64,000 nucleotides of DNA from Streptomyces sp. PsTaAH-137 (GTDB lineage Bacteria; Actinomycetota; Actinomycetes; Streptomycetales; Streptomycetaceae), in contig NZ_QLLY01000020.1 of NCBI RefSeq assembly GCF_003259365.1, positions 62,001-126,000 on the forward strand, in the 5' to 3' direction. The notes beneath the pieces are model-generated. The model was not told the origin of the DNA. It ran no database searches and saw only the letters and a list, made by a program, of their open reading frames with translations. The position numbers and the translations under genes are program-made. Shown piece after piece: positions 54,448 to 61,276 of this stretch (position 1 is its first letter; every line of letters starts with the position of its first letter).

Positions 54448-55308
54448 TCAGCGGCTCGGGGTGAAGCGGACCGGGATGCCCGGTGCCGCCTGCGCCGCCG
54501 CGGCCAGGGCCTCCGGCGCGACCACGGCGATCACCGGGTAGCCGCCGGTCGTCGGATGGTCGTGCAGGAACACCACCGGGCGGCCGTCCGGCGGCACCTG
54601 CACCGCGCCCAGCACCATGCCCTCGCTGGGCAGTTCGCCCTCCGACACCCGCTCCAGAGAGGGGCCCTCGGTGCGCAGGCCGATGCGGTTGCTGTGCGCC
54701 GACACGGTGAACGCGGCCGTCAGGAACGTGCGCAGACCGTCCTGCGTGAACCAGTCCGCGCGCGGACCGAGCCGCACCGGCAGCACCAGCTCCGCGGGCG
54801 GCGCGGGCCAGGGTGCCGCCGCGGGCAGCACCGGGACCGGGTGCGCCCGGCCCACCGGGAGCACCGCGCCCTCGGTGAGCGGGTCCGGGCCGAGGCCCGA
54901 CAGCAGGTCGGTCGCGCGGCTGCCGAGCACCGGGTCGACCTCGATGCCGCCGGACACGGCGAGGTAGGAGCGCAGGCCGGTGGTGGCCGGGCCCGCGTCG
55001 AGGACGGCCCCGGCGGGGACCCGCACCGGGGCGCCCCACGGCACCGGGCGGCCGTCGACGGTGACCGGGCAGGGGGCGCCGCCGACCACGATCGTGACCG
55101 GGCGGTCGGGGCGCAGGGCGCAGCCGGTCAGGGTCGTCTCCAGGACGGCGCTGCCCTCCGGGTTTCCGGCCAGCCTGTTGGCCAGGTCCATCGCGGGGGC
55201 GTCCAGGGCGCCGCTGCGGGGGACTCCCAGGTGGGCATGGCCTTGGCGGCCGGCGTCCTGGATGGTGGTGAGGGCGCCGGGACGGGTGACGGTCAGCTTG
55301 GTGGTCAT
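54448..55308 (-). CDS. pxpC: 5-oxoprolinase subunit PxpC (biotin-dependent carboxyltransferase-like)
   Basis: A 286-residue subunit of the bacterial ATP-dependent 5-oxoprolinase. Family features are TVTRPGALTTIQDAGRQGHAHLGVPRSGALD (residues 5-35), NPEGSAVLETTLTG, AVSGGIEVDPVLGS and HSNRIGLRTEGP near 200, with PTTGGYPVIAVV at the end. It belongs to the family formerly labelled allophanate hydrolase subunit 2. Its ATG overlaps the pxpB stop (ATGA), coupling the two. It is the last gene of pxpA-pxpB-pxpC and is convergent with the TetR gene. Confidence 0.93.
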   Translation of the reverse strand: MTTKLTVTRPGALTTIQDAGRQGHAHLGVPRSGALDAPAMDLANRLAGNPEGSAVLETTLTGCALRPDRPVTIVVGGAPCPVTVDGRPVPWGAPVRVPAGAVLDAGPATTGLRSYLAVSGGIEVDPVLGSRATDLLSGLGPDPLTEGAVLPVGRAHPVPVLPAAAPWPAPPAELVLPVRLGPRADWFTQDGLRTFLTAAFTVSAHSNRIGLRTEGPSLERVSEGELPSEGMVLGAVQVPPDGRPVVFLHDHPTTGGYPVIAVVAPEALAAAAQAAPGIPVRFTPSR

Positions 55309-56009
55309 GAAGTTCCCCGCGCCCCCGGCAAACCAAGCCCCTCCGGCGATTGAGGAGCGGGGTCCGGGGCGGAGCCCCGTGACAGGAGCTGATATCTGAC
55401 CCGCACACCGGGGGACAGCAGCGCAGCCCGCTCCCGCGCCGGGTCCCACAGGACGGACGGATCCGGCATGGTGCCGATGATCTGCCAGCCCCCAGGAGTC
55501 GCCCTCGGATAGACCGCCGAGTACGGCCCGGCGAGGGCCACCGAACCGGCCGGCACCCGCGTACGCGGCGTCGCGCGGCGCGGCACGTGCAACTCCTCGG
55601 GCAGGCCGGTGAGATAGCCGAAGCCCGGGGCGAAACCGCAGAACGCGACGCGGTACGTGTACGAGGAGTGCAGCGCGCCCACCTCGTCCTCGGCGACCCC
55701 CCACAGCGCGGCCACGTCGGCCAGGTCCGGTCCGTCGTAGACCACGGGGACCGTGACGACGTCGCCGTCCGCCGGAGGCGCCAACGGCACGTCCCAGTCG
55801 GCAAGTCGGCGGGCCAGCGAGGCGGGCTCCGGCACGCCGTCGAGCAGGACCGTGCGCGCGCCGGGCACGATCTCGGCGACCGGCGGCAGCGTGCCGGCCG
55901 CGCGGCGCCGCAGCAGTTCGGCGTGCAGGGCGCCGGTGCGCTCGGCGTCCGGCAGCTCCACGAGCAGGGCCCGCCGCCCGACGGACCGCACCACCAGGCC
56001 GCCGCTCAC
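55305..56009 (-). CDS. pxpB: 5-oxoprolinase subunit PxpB (KipI-type) with repeat-encoded tail
   Basis: A 234-residue PxpB of the KipI/allophanate hydrolase subunit 1 family. Signatures: HSSYTYRVAFCGFAPGFGYL near residue 125, VPAGSVALAGPYSAVYPRATPGGWQIIG near 165. The protein forms a complex with PxpC that activates 5-oxoproline. Its GTG overlaps the pxpA stop (GTGA). The last ~24 residues (RGSAPDPAPQSPEGLGLPGA and on) are encoded by an intergenic-type repeat present elsewhere in the window, so the 3' end has probably been altered by repeat insertion; the natural domain ends near VRYQLL. Confidence 0.93.
   Translation of the reverse strand: MSGGLVVRSVGRRALLVELPDAERTGALHAELLRRRAAGTLPPVAEIVPGARTVLLDGVPEPASLARRLADWDVPLAPPADGDVVTVPVVYDGPDLADVAALWGVAEDEVGALHSSYTYRVAFCGFAPGFGYLTGLPEELHVPRRATPRTRVPAGSVALAGPYSAVYPRATPGGWQIIGTMPDPSVLWDPARERAALLSPGVRVRYQLLSRGSAPDPAPQSPEGLGLPGARGTS
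55335..55383. repeat. Repeat family B, copy 2 (inside pxpB 3' end)
   Basis: A 49-bp element that is the exact reverse complement of 62929-62977. It lies within the coding end of pxpB and is followed toward pxpC by a partial family A sequence (CGCGGGGAACTTC on the minus strand). The two inverted copies flank a 7.6-kb segment. Confidence 0.85.
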
Positions 56010-56758
56010 GCGAACGCACCCACCGTGACCCCGGCGTCCTCCAGAGCCGTCCGCACCCTGGCCGCGATCCGGGCCGCTCCCGGGGTGTCGCCGTGCACGC
56101 ACAGCGAACGGGCGGCGACCGCGACCCGGCTGCCGTCCGTCGCCTCGACTCCGCCGTCCACGGCGAACCCGACCGAGCGGCGCACCACGGCGTCCGCGTC
56201 CTCGACCACGGCGCCGGGCTCGCGGCGCGGGACGAGGGTGGCCTCGGGGGTGTAGGCGCGGTCGGCGAAAGCCTCGCGGACGGGAGTGAGCCCGGCCTCC
56301 TCGGCGGCGGCCAGCAGCCGCGACCCGGGCAGGCCGAGGACGGGCAGCCCGCCGCCGGCCAGCAGCACGCCGTCGACCACCGCGCGGGCCTGCTCGGCGT
56401 CGCGCACCGTGCGGTTGTAGAGCGCGCCGTGCGGCTTCACGTACGAGACCGTGGACCCGGCCGCCTCCGCGAAGACCCGCAACGCACCGATCTGGTAGGC
56501 CACTTCGGCCGCCAGCTCGTCCGCCGGCACGTCCATCGCGCGGCGCCCGAACCCGGCGAGGTCGCGGTACGACACCTGAGCGCCGATCCGCACCCCGCGC
56601 TCGGCGGCGAGCGCGCAGACCCGCCGCATCACGCTGGGATCGCCCGCATGGAAGCCGCAGGCGACGTTGGCACTCGTGACGACGGAGAGCAGAGCCTCGT
56701 CGTCGGTGAGGGTCCAGCGGCCGAAGCCTTCGCCGAGGTCTGCGTTGAGGTCGATCAC
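56006..56758 (-). CDS. pxpA: 5-oxoprolinase subunit PxpA (LamB/YcsF family)
   Basis: A 250-residue PxpA. The N-terminal IDLNADLGEGFGRW is the defining motif of the family, followed by SANVACGFHAGDPSVMRRV near residue 40, IGAQVSYRDLAGFGRR, and YVKPHGALYNRT near 115. With PxpB and PxpC it converts 5-oxoproline to glutamate using ATP. The GTG at 56758 places the family motif at the N-terminus; a GTG at 56782 or TTG at 56818 would extend it without homology. The gene heads pxpABC, divergent from the DUF969 operon across a spacer carrying two operator copies. Confidence 0.93.
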   Translation of the reverse strand: MIDLNADLGEGFGRWTLTDDEALLSVVTSANVACGFHAGDPSVMRRVCALAAERGVRIGAQVSYRDLAGFGRRAMDVPADELAAEVAYQIGALRVFAEAAGSTVSYVKPHGALYNRTVRDAEQARAVVDGVLLAGGGLPVLGLPGSRLLAAAEEAGLTPVREAFADRAYTPEATLVPRREPGAVVEDADAVVRRSVGFAVDGGVEATDGSRVAVAARSLCVHGDTPGAARIAARVRTALEDAGVTVGAFA

Positions 56759-56799
56759 GCCTGGGATTTCGTCCTGGATCACCTGCTCAACGTAAGCGA

Positions 56800-56818
56800 T
56801 TGTTGAACGATTCGACAA
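56800..56818. promoter_or_regulatory. Operator copy 1 of the 5-oxoproline island
   Basis: TTGTTGAACGATTCGACAA is a near-palindrome next to the pxpA start. The reverse complement of 56873-56891 reads TCGTTGAACGATCGAACAA and matches it at 16 of 19 positions. Two inverted copies near two divergent starts indicate a shared regulator, likely of GntR or TetR type. Confidence 0.65.
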
Positions 56819-56872
56819 GAGCCCGAAATGGGCGAACCGTCGCCACGGCGGTGTCCGGTTATCGGATACCCC

Positions 56873-56902
56873 TTGTTCGATCGTTCAACGATCGCCTAGG
56901 GT
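56873..56902 (+). promoter_or_regulatory. Operator copy 2 and promoter of the DUF969 operon
   Basis: TTGTTCGATCGTTCAACGA (56873-56891) is the second operator copy. TTGTTC at its left end and TAGGGT (56897-56902) are spaced by 18 bp and fit -35 and -10 elements, so a bound regulator would cover the promoter. The first gene starts 81 bp later. Confidence 0.6.
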
Positions 56903-56982
56903 CCGGGCGTCCCCCGGAATCGAGCAGTCCGGTTCCGAGTGCTGCCCTGTCCCGTCTTCTCCCTCCCCGTGAAGGCCGCCGC

Positions 56983-57711
56983 ATGATCGTTCTCCTCGGC
57001 GTGCTCGTGGTGATCCTCGGATTCGTCACGCGCCGCAATCCCGTCCTCGTGGTCGGTGTCGCCGGCATAGCCACCGGGCTGCTCGGCCGGATGGATCCGC
57101 AGGCGATCCTCGCCGCGTTCGGCACGGCGTTCGCCGACAGCCGGTCCGTCACCGTGTTCGCCGTCGTGCTCCCCGTGATCGGCCTCCTGGAGCGGTACGG
57201 GCTGCGCGAGCAGGCCCGCACCCTCATCGGCAAGCTGGGCGCGCTCAGCGCGGGCCGGTTCCTCACCGTGTACCTGCTGGTCCGCCAGATCACCGCGGCC
57301 TTCGGCCTCAACAACCTCGGCGGCCCGGCGCAGACCGTGCGCCCGCTGGTGGCGCCCATGGCCGAGGCCGCCGCCGAACGCACCGTCGCCGCGAGACTGC
57401 CCGACCGGCTGCGCGAGAAGGTCCGCTCCTACGCCGCCTCCGCCGACAACGTCGGCCTCTTCTTCGGCGAGGACTGCTTCATCGCGATCGGCTCGATCCT
57501 GCTCATCACCGGCTTCGTGAACTCCACGTACCACCAGAACCTCGAACCCACCCAACTCGCCCTGTGGGCCATCCCGTCGGCGGTCTGCGCCTTCCTCATC
57601 CACGGCGCCCGGCTGCTCCTGCTCGACCGGAGGCTGGAGCGCGAGATGGCCGTCGCGGCCGCCGAGAACGACTACCCGCTGCCCGCGACGTCCGAGGAGG
57701 GCGCCAAGTGA
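56983..57711 (+). CDS. DUF969 family permease subunit (putative 5-oxoproline transport)
   Basis: A 242-residue membrane protein with about six helices. Segments such as IVLLGVLVVILGFVTRRNPVLVVGVAG, YLLVRQITAAFGLNNLGGPAQTVRPLVAPMA (residues ~95-125) and SADNVGLFFGEDCFIAIGSILLI are characteristic of DUF969. DUF969 and DUF979 proteins are almost always encoded together and next to pxp or pcp genes, and have been proposed to be a two-component permease for 5-oxoproline. The ATG has GAAGG upstream; its stop overlaps the DUF979 start (GTGA). Confidence 0.88.
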   Translation: MIVLLGVLVVILGFVTRRNPVLVVGVAGIATGLLGRMDPQAILAAFGTAFADSRSVTVFAVVLPVIGLLERYGLREQARTLIGKLGALSAGRFLTVYLLVRQITAAFGLNNLGGPAQTVRPLVAPMAEAAAERTVAARLPDRLREKVRSYAASADNVGLFFGEDCFIAIGSILLITGFVNSTYHQNLEPTQLALWAIPSAVCAFLIHGARLLLLDRRLEREMAVAAAENDYPLPATSEEGAK

Positions 57712-58670
57712 TCAGGGTCGAGTGGCTGTACTGGCTCGTCGGTCTCGTCTTCGTCGTCATGGCCGTACAGATGGCGCGTGACCGCACCAATCCCAAGCGC
57801 TGGACGTCCGCCGCCTTCTGGGGACTGCTCGGCCTGACCTTCCCCTACGGCACCGGGGTCACCGGCACCGAGGGCTTCACGCTCCCCGCCGAGCCGCTCG
57901 GCGTCGCCGTCCTCGCGCTGATCGTGCTCGCCGGGTTCGACTTCATCGGCAAGGGCGTGCCCGTCACGACGACGGGGGAGGAGCGGGAGGCGTCCGCCGC
58001 GCGACTCGGCAACAAGTTGTTCGTCCCCGCGCTCACCATCCCGCTCGTCGCGATCGTCTGCGCCTCCGTCCTCGACGGCTCCGGGCTGTTCGAGACCGGC
58101 AAGGCCACGCTCATCGGGCTCGGCGTCGGCTGTGTCGCCGCGCTGATCGTCGGCCTGCTCGTCACCGGCGAGCGCAGCCTCTCCGTGCCGCTTCAGTCCG
58201 GGCGCGCGATGCTGGAGTCCATGGGCGCGGCGCTGCTGCTGCCGCAGCTGCTGTCCGTCCTCGGCTCGATCTTCGCGATCGCCGGGGTCGGCACCCAGGT
58301 CGGCGAGCTCGTGAACGACGTGCTGCCCGACGGCTCCAAGTACGCCGCCGTACTCGCCTACTGCCTCGGCATGTTCCTGTTCACCGTGATCATGGGCAAC
58401 GCGTTCGCCGCGTTCCCCGTCATGACCGCCGCCATCGGCTGGCCGGTGCTCATCCAGCAGATGCACGGCAACGAGGTCGCGGTCCTCGCCATCGGCATGC
58501 TCGCCGGGTTCAGCGGCACCCTGTGCACGCCCATGGCGGCCAACTTCAACATCGTTCCCGCGTCGCTGCTCGAACTGAAGGACCAGTACGGGCCGATCAA
58601 GGCGCAACTGCCGACGGCGCTCGCGCTGCTCGGCTGCAACATCGTGCTCATGGCGGTCTTCGCCGTCTGA
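57708..58670 (+). CDS. DUF979 family permease subunit (putative 5-oxoproline transport)
   Basis: A 320-residue membrane protein with about eight to nine helices, matching DUF979: IRVEWLYWLVGLVFVVMAV at the N-terminus, GNKLFVPALTIPLVAIV near residue 100, MGNAFAAFPVMTAAIG near 228, and GFSGTLCTPMAANFNIVPASLLELKDQYGPIKAQ near 265-298. It works with the preceding DUF969 protein by gene linkage; transport of 5-oxoproline is inferred from context. Its TGA shares a base with an ATG of the next frame, so the pcp gene is in the same transcript. Confidence 0.88.
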   Translation: MIRVEWLYWLVGLVFVVMAVQMARDRTNPKRWTSAAFWGLLGLTFPYGTGVTGTEGFTLPAEPLGVAVLALIVLAGFDFIGKGVPVTTTGEEREASAARLGNKLFVPALTIPLVAIVCASVLDGSGLFETGKATLIGLGVGCVAALIVGLLVTGERSLSVPLQSGRAMLESMGAALLLPQLLSVLGSIFAIAGVGTQVGELVNDVLPDGSKYAAVLAYCLGMFLFTVIMGNAFAAFPVMTAAIGWPVLIQQMHGNEVAVLAIGMLAGFSGTLCTPMAANFNIVPASLLELKDQYGPIKAQLPTALALLGCNIVLMAVFAV

Positions 58671-58693
58671 TGCCGCCGATCGAGGGAGACACC

Positions 58694-59341
58694 GTGCCCA
58701 CCCGCGTTCTGCTCACCGGATTCGAACCCTTCGGCGGGGCATCCGTGAACCCGTCCTGGCAGGCGGCCGCGCTCGTCGCCGCCGCGCCGCCCGAGGGCAT
58801 CGCCGTCACGGCGGTCCAGCTCCCGTGCGTCTTCGGGGCGTCGCTCACCGCCTTGCGGGCCGCCGTCGAGGAGGTGCGGCCCGATCTCGTGGTCTGCCTC
58901 GGGCAGGCGGGCGGGCGGCACGGGGTCACCGTGGAGCGCGTCGCGATCAATGTCGACGACGCGCGCATCCCCGACAACGCCGGGGCGCAGCCGATCGACA
59001 CCGCCGTGGTGCCGGGCGGTCCGGCGGCCTACTTCTCCTCCCTGCCGGTGAAGGCGTGCGTCGCCGCGATGCGGGGGGCCGGGGTTCCGGCGGCTGTCTC
59101 CAACACCGCCGGCACCTTTGTCTGCAACCACGTCGCGTACGGCTTGGCACATCTCCTGGCCACCGAACTCCCCGGCGTCCGGGGCGGGTTCGTGCATGTC
59201 CCGTGGGCACCGGAACAGGTGCTGGACGGTGCGGCGCCGGCGCTTTCGGGGGAGATCGTGGCGCGGGGGGTCGCTGCGCTGCTGGCTGCCGCCGCGGTCA
59301 CCGGTGAAGACCTGCGGGTCAGCGAGGGCGCGACGCACTAG
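58694..59341 (+). CDS. pcp: Pyrrolidone-carboxylate peptidase
   Basis: A 215-residue cysteine peptidase (C15) that removes N-terminal pyroglutamate from peptides. LTGFEPFGGASVNPSWQAA opens the protein. The catalytic Glu81 (VERVAINVDD), Cys144 (GTFVCNHVAYG) and His168 (GFVHVPW) fall exactly at the family's canonical numbers when the GTG at 58694 is used, which supports that start together with GAGGGAGA upstream. An ATG at 58670 is also in frame. The gene supplies free 5-oxoproline for PxpABC. Confidence 0.96.
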   Translation: MPTRVLLTGFEPFGGASVNPSWQAAALVAAAPPEGIAVTAVQLPCVFGASLTALRAAVEEVRPDLVVCLGQAGGRHGVTVERVAINVDDARIPDNAGAQPIDTAVVPGGPAAYFSSLPVKACVAAMRGAGVPAAVSNTAGTFVCNHVAYGLAHLLATELPGVRGGFVHVPWAPEQVLDGAAPALSGEIVARGVAALLAAAAVTGEDLRVSEGATH

Positions 59342-59665
59342 GAGGGCGCGTAGTCGTCTGCGGCTCCGGTGGGGGCTGGTCGCGCAGTTCCCCGCGCCCC
59401 TGAAGGCATGCGCTGCGCGCAGCCTTCCCCTGAGGCTGCGCTCCGCGCGCCTCCTGATGGGGCGGCGGTGGCGCTTCTCTCCCGATGGGTGCCGGTGCAC
59501 CTCTCTGATGAGATGGCGCACGAAGTGCGCATCTCAGGGGCGCGGGGAACTGCGCGACCAGCCCCCCACCCGCCCCCGCTGTGAACACAAAGAACGTAAG
59601 TACTCGGGATCGTTGCCGGGTGCACTCTTGTCAGGGTGTGGAGGGGTCGCCCAGGGTGGCCCGTC
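59342..59665. other. Intergenic spacer occupied mainly by a composite repeat
   Basis: 324 bp between pcp and the MHS transporter. A family A composite (59372-59566) fills most of it. The remaining 100 bp before the transporter contains no clear promoter consensus or gene. Confidence 0.6.
59372..59566. repeat. Composite family A repeat with 33-bp perfect inverted arms
   Basis: Arms 59372-59404 and 59534-59566 are perfect inverted copies (33 bp; core TTCCCCGCGCCCCTGA). Between them lie further inverted segments, including a 31-bp hairpin module (59506-59536) that matches 36300-36330 in inverted orientation with one mismatch. No transposase-like ORF is inside. Confidence 0.85.
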
Positions 59666-60979
59666 ATGGGACGAGAGCAATGGAAGAAGATCCTGGTCGG
59701 GTCGGCCGGGAACATGGTCGAGTGGTTCGACTGGTTCGTGTACGCGAGCTTCGCGACGTACTTCGCCGGGGCCTTCTTCCCCGACGGCAATCCGACCGCC
59801 CAGCTGATGAACACGGCCGGCATCTTCGCCGTCGGCTTCTTCATGCGCCCCGTCGGCGGCTGGCTGCTCGGCCGGGTCGGCGACCGCAAAGGACGTAAGG
59901 CGGCCCTGACCCTCACGGTCACCCTCATGTCGGCGTCGGCCGTGCTCATCGCCATCGCGCCGACCTACGCCGTCGCGGGCTACGGCGGCGCGGTCGTACT
60001 GCTCGTCGCGCGCCTGCTCCAGGGCCTGTCCGTCGGCGGCGAGTACGCGGCCAGCGCCACGTACCTCACCGAGGCCTCCGACCCCAGGCGCCGCGGCTTC
60101 GCCTCCAGCTTCCAGTACGTGTCGATGACGGCAGGCCAGATCGTCGGCCTCGGCCTCCTGATCGTCCTCCAGCGCACGATGAGCGACGACGCGCTGCACG
60201 GCTGGGGCTGGCGCATCCCGTTCATCGTCGGCGCCCTCGGTGCGGCGATCATCTTCTACCTGCGGCGCAACATGCTGGAGACCGAGGTCTACGAGGAGTC
60301 GGCCGACGCAGACGCGACGGTGGGCGGCGACGACAAGGGCACGATGAAGGCCCTGTGGGCGCACAGGCGCGAGGCGTTCCTCGTCATCGCGCTCACCATG
60401 GGCGGCACCGTGGCGTACTACACGTACACCACCTACCTCACCAAGTACCTGTCGAACTCGGCCGGCCTGAGCAAGGAGACCGCCACCCTCGTCTCCTTCT
60501 GCGCGCTCGTCGTCTTCGCCTGCATCCAGCCGCTCGCGGGCGCGCTCTCCGACCGCATCGGACGCCGCCCCCTCCTGATCACCTTCGCCGTCGGCTCCAC
60601 CTTCCTGACGGTCCCGATCATGACGCTGCTGAAGCACGCCGGTTCCTTCTGGCCGGCCCTCGGGCTCGCCCTGCTCGCGCTGGTCGTCGTCACCGGCTAC
60701 ACGTCGATCAACGCGTGCGTGAAGGCCGAGCTGTTCCCGACCGGCATCCGCGCCCTCGGCGTCGCCCTCCCGTACGCCCTCGCCAACGCCCTGTTCGGCG
60801 GCACCGCCGAGTACGTCGCCCTGTGGTTCAAGAACGGCGGCATCGAATCGGGCTTCTACTGGTACGTCGCCGGCTGCGCGGCCGTGTCCCTGATCGTCTA
60901 TCTGACGATGCGCGAGACCCGCGACATCGACCTGAGCCGGGTCCAGCGCACCGAGGCCGCCCAGGAACAGCCCGCCTGA
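59666..60979 (+). CDS. MHS-family MFS transporter (metabolite:H+ symporter, KgtP/ShiA-like)
   Basis: A 437-residue, 12-helix symporter of the metabolite:H+ group. The diagnostic start GNMVEWFDWFVYASFATYFAGAFFP is at residues 14-38, the motif A loop GRVGDRKGRKAAL near 70, and VARLLQGLSVGGEYAASATYLTEA near 115. Relatives carry alpha-ketoglutarate, proline/betaine, shikimate or citrate; substrate here is not deducible. The ATG at 59666 was chosen because homology begins there; a GTG at 59636 is also in frame. It is on the same strand as, and 230 nt before, the cimA leader region. Confidence 0.9.
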   Translation: MGREQWKKILVGSAGNMVEWFDWFVYASFATYFAGAFFPDGNPTAQLMNTAGIFAVGFFMRPVGGWLLGRVGDRKGRKAALTLTVTLMSASAVLIAIAPTYAVAGYGGAVVLLVARLLQGLSVGGEYAASATYLTEASDPRRRGFASSFQYVSMTAGQIVGLGLLIVLQRTMSDDALHGWGWRIPFIVGALGAAIIFYLRRNMLETEVYEESADADATVGGDDKGTMKALWAHRREAFLVIALTMGGTVAYYTYTTYLTKYLSNSAGLSKETATLVSFCALVVFACIQPLAGALSDRIGRRPLLITFAVGSTFLTVPIMTLLKHAGSFWPALGLALLALVVVTGYTSINACVKAELFPTGIRALGVALPYALANALFGGTAEYVALWFKNGGIESGFYWYVAGCAAVSLIVYLTMRETRDIDLSRVQRTEAAQEQPA

Positions 60980-61033
60980 CCGCATCGTGAGACCACAGTC
61001 CGGGACCGGCCCGGGCTGTGGCAGACTCTGGCC

Positions 61034-61084
61034 GTGCTCTCGTTCGCCATGATTATTGGCAGCAGGCGCGCCGGTCCGCAGTGA
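61034..61084 (+). CDS. cimA leader peptide with Ile-Ile control codons
   Basis: From GTG 61034 the reading frame encodes MLSFAMIIGSRRAGPQ (an ATG at 61049 gives the shorter MIIGSRRAGPQ). The two Ile codons are ATT ATT, rare in this genome. CAGACT (61022-61027) ends 6 nt before the GTG and no Shine-Dalgarno is present, so the leader is probably leaderless. The intrinsic terminator at 61140-61165 follows, and cimA, the entry enzyme for isoleucine via citramalate, starts at 61277. This is the expected layout for isoleucine attenuation. Confidence 0.7.
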   Translation: MLSFAMIIGSRRAGPQ

Positions 61085-61139
61085 CCGCCTCGTACGACCC
61101 GGTACGGGCGGACACCGTCGTCCTCGACCCGCGCGCAGA

Positions 61140-61165
61140 CCTCTCGCACCCGCGAGGGGTTTTTC
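61140..61165 (+). terminator. Attenuator terminator upstream of cimA
   Basis: CCTCTCGC (61140-61147) and GCGAGGGG (61152-61159) pair with one G-U pair around an ACCC loop and are followed by five T residues. Layout and sequence resemble the ilvB attenuator (27668-27701): both end in a CGAGGGGTTTTT-type half. Confidence 0.75.
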
Positions 61166-61276
61166 TGTTTCTCGGCCCACCCGAAGCCGGGGAGAGAGCG
61201 CGGGGGATCATAGATGGACGGTGGAGCCGGTCATTCCGGTACGACGACCGAGATTCCCAACAGGAGCCAGACAGCC

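Noticed and set aside
59372..59566. Composite repeat considered as a MITE or IS remnant
   Set aside because: The 33-bp inverted arms fit a MITE, but I see no target-site duplication, no transposase and the same arms occur alone elsewhere, so it is kept as a palindromic repeat family.
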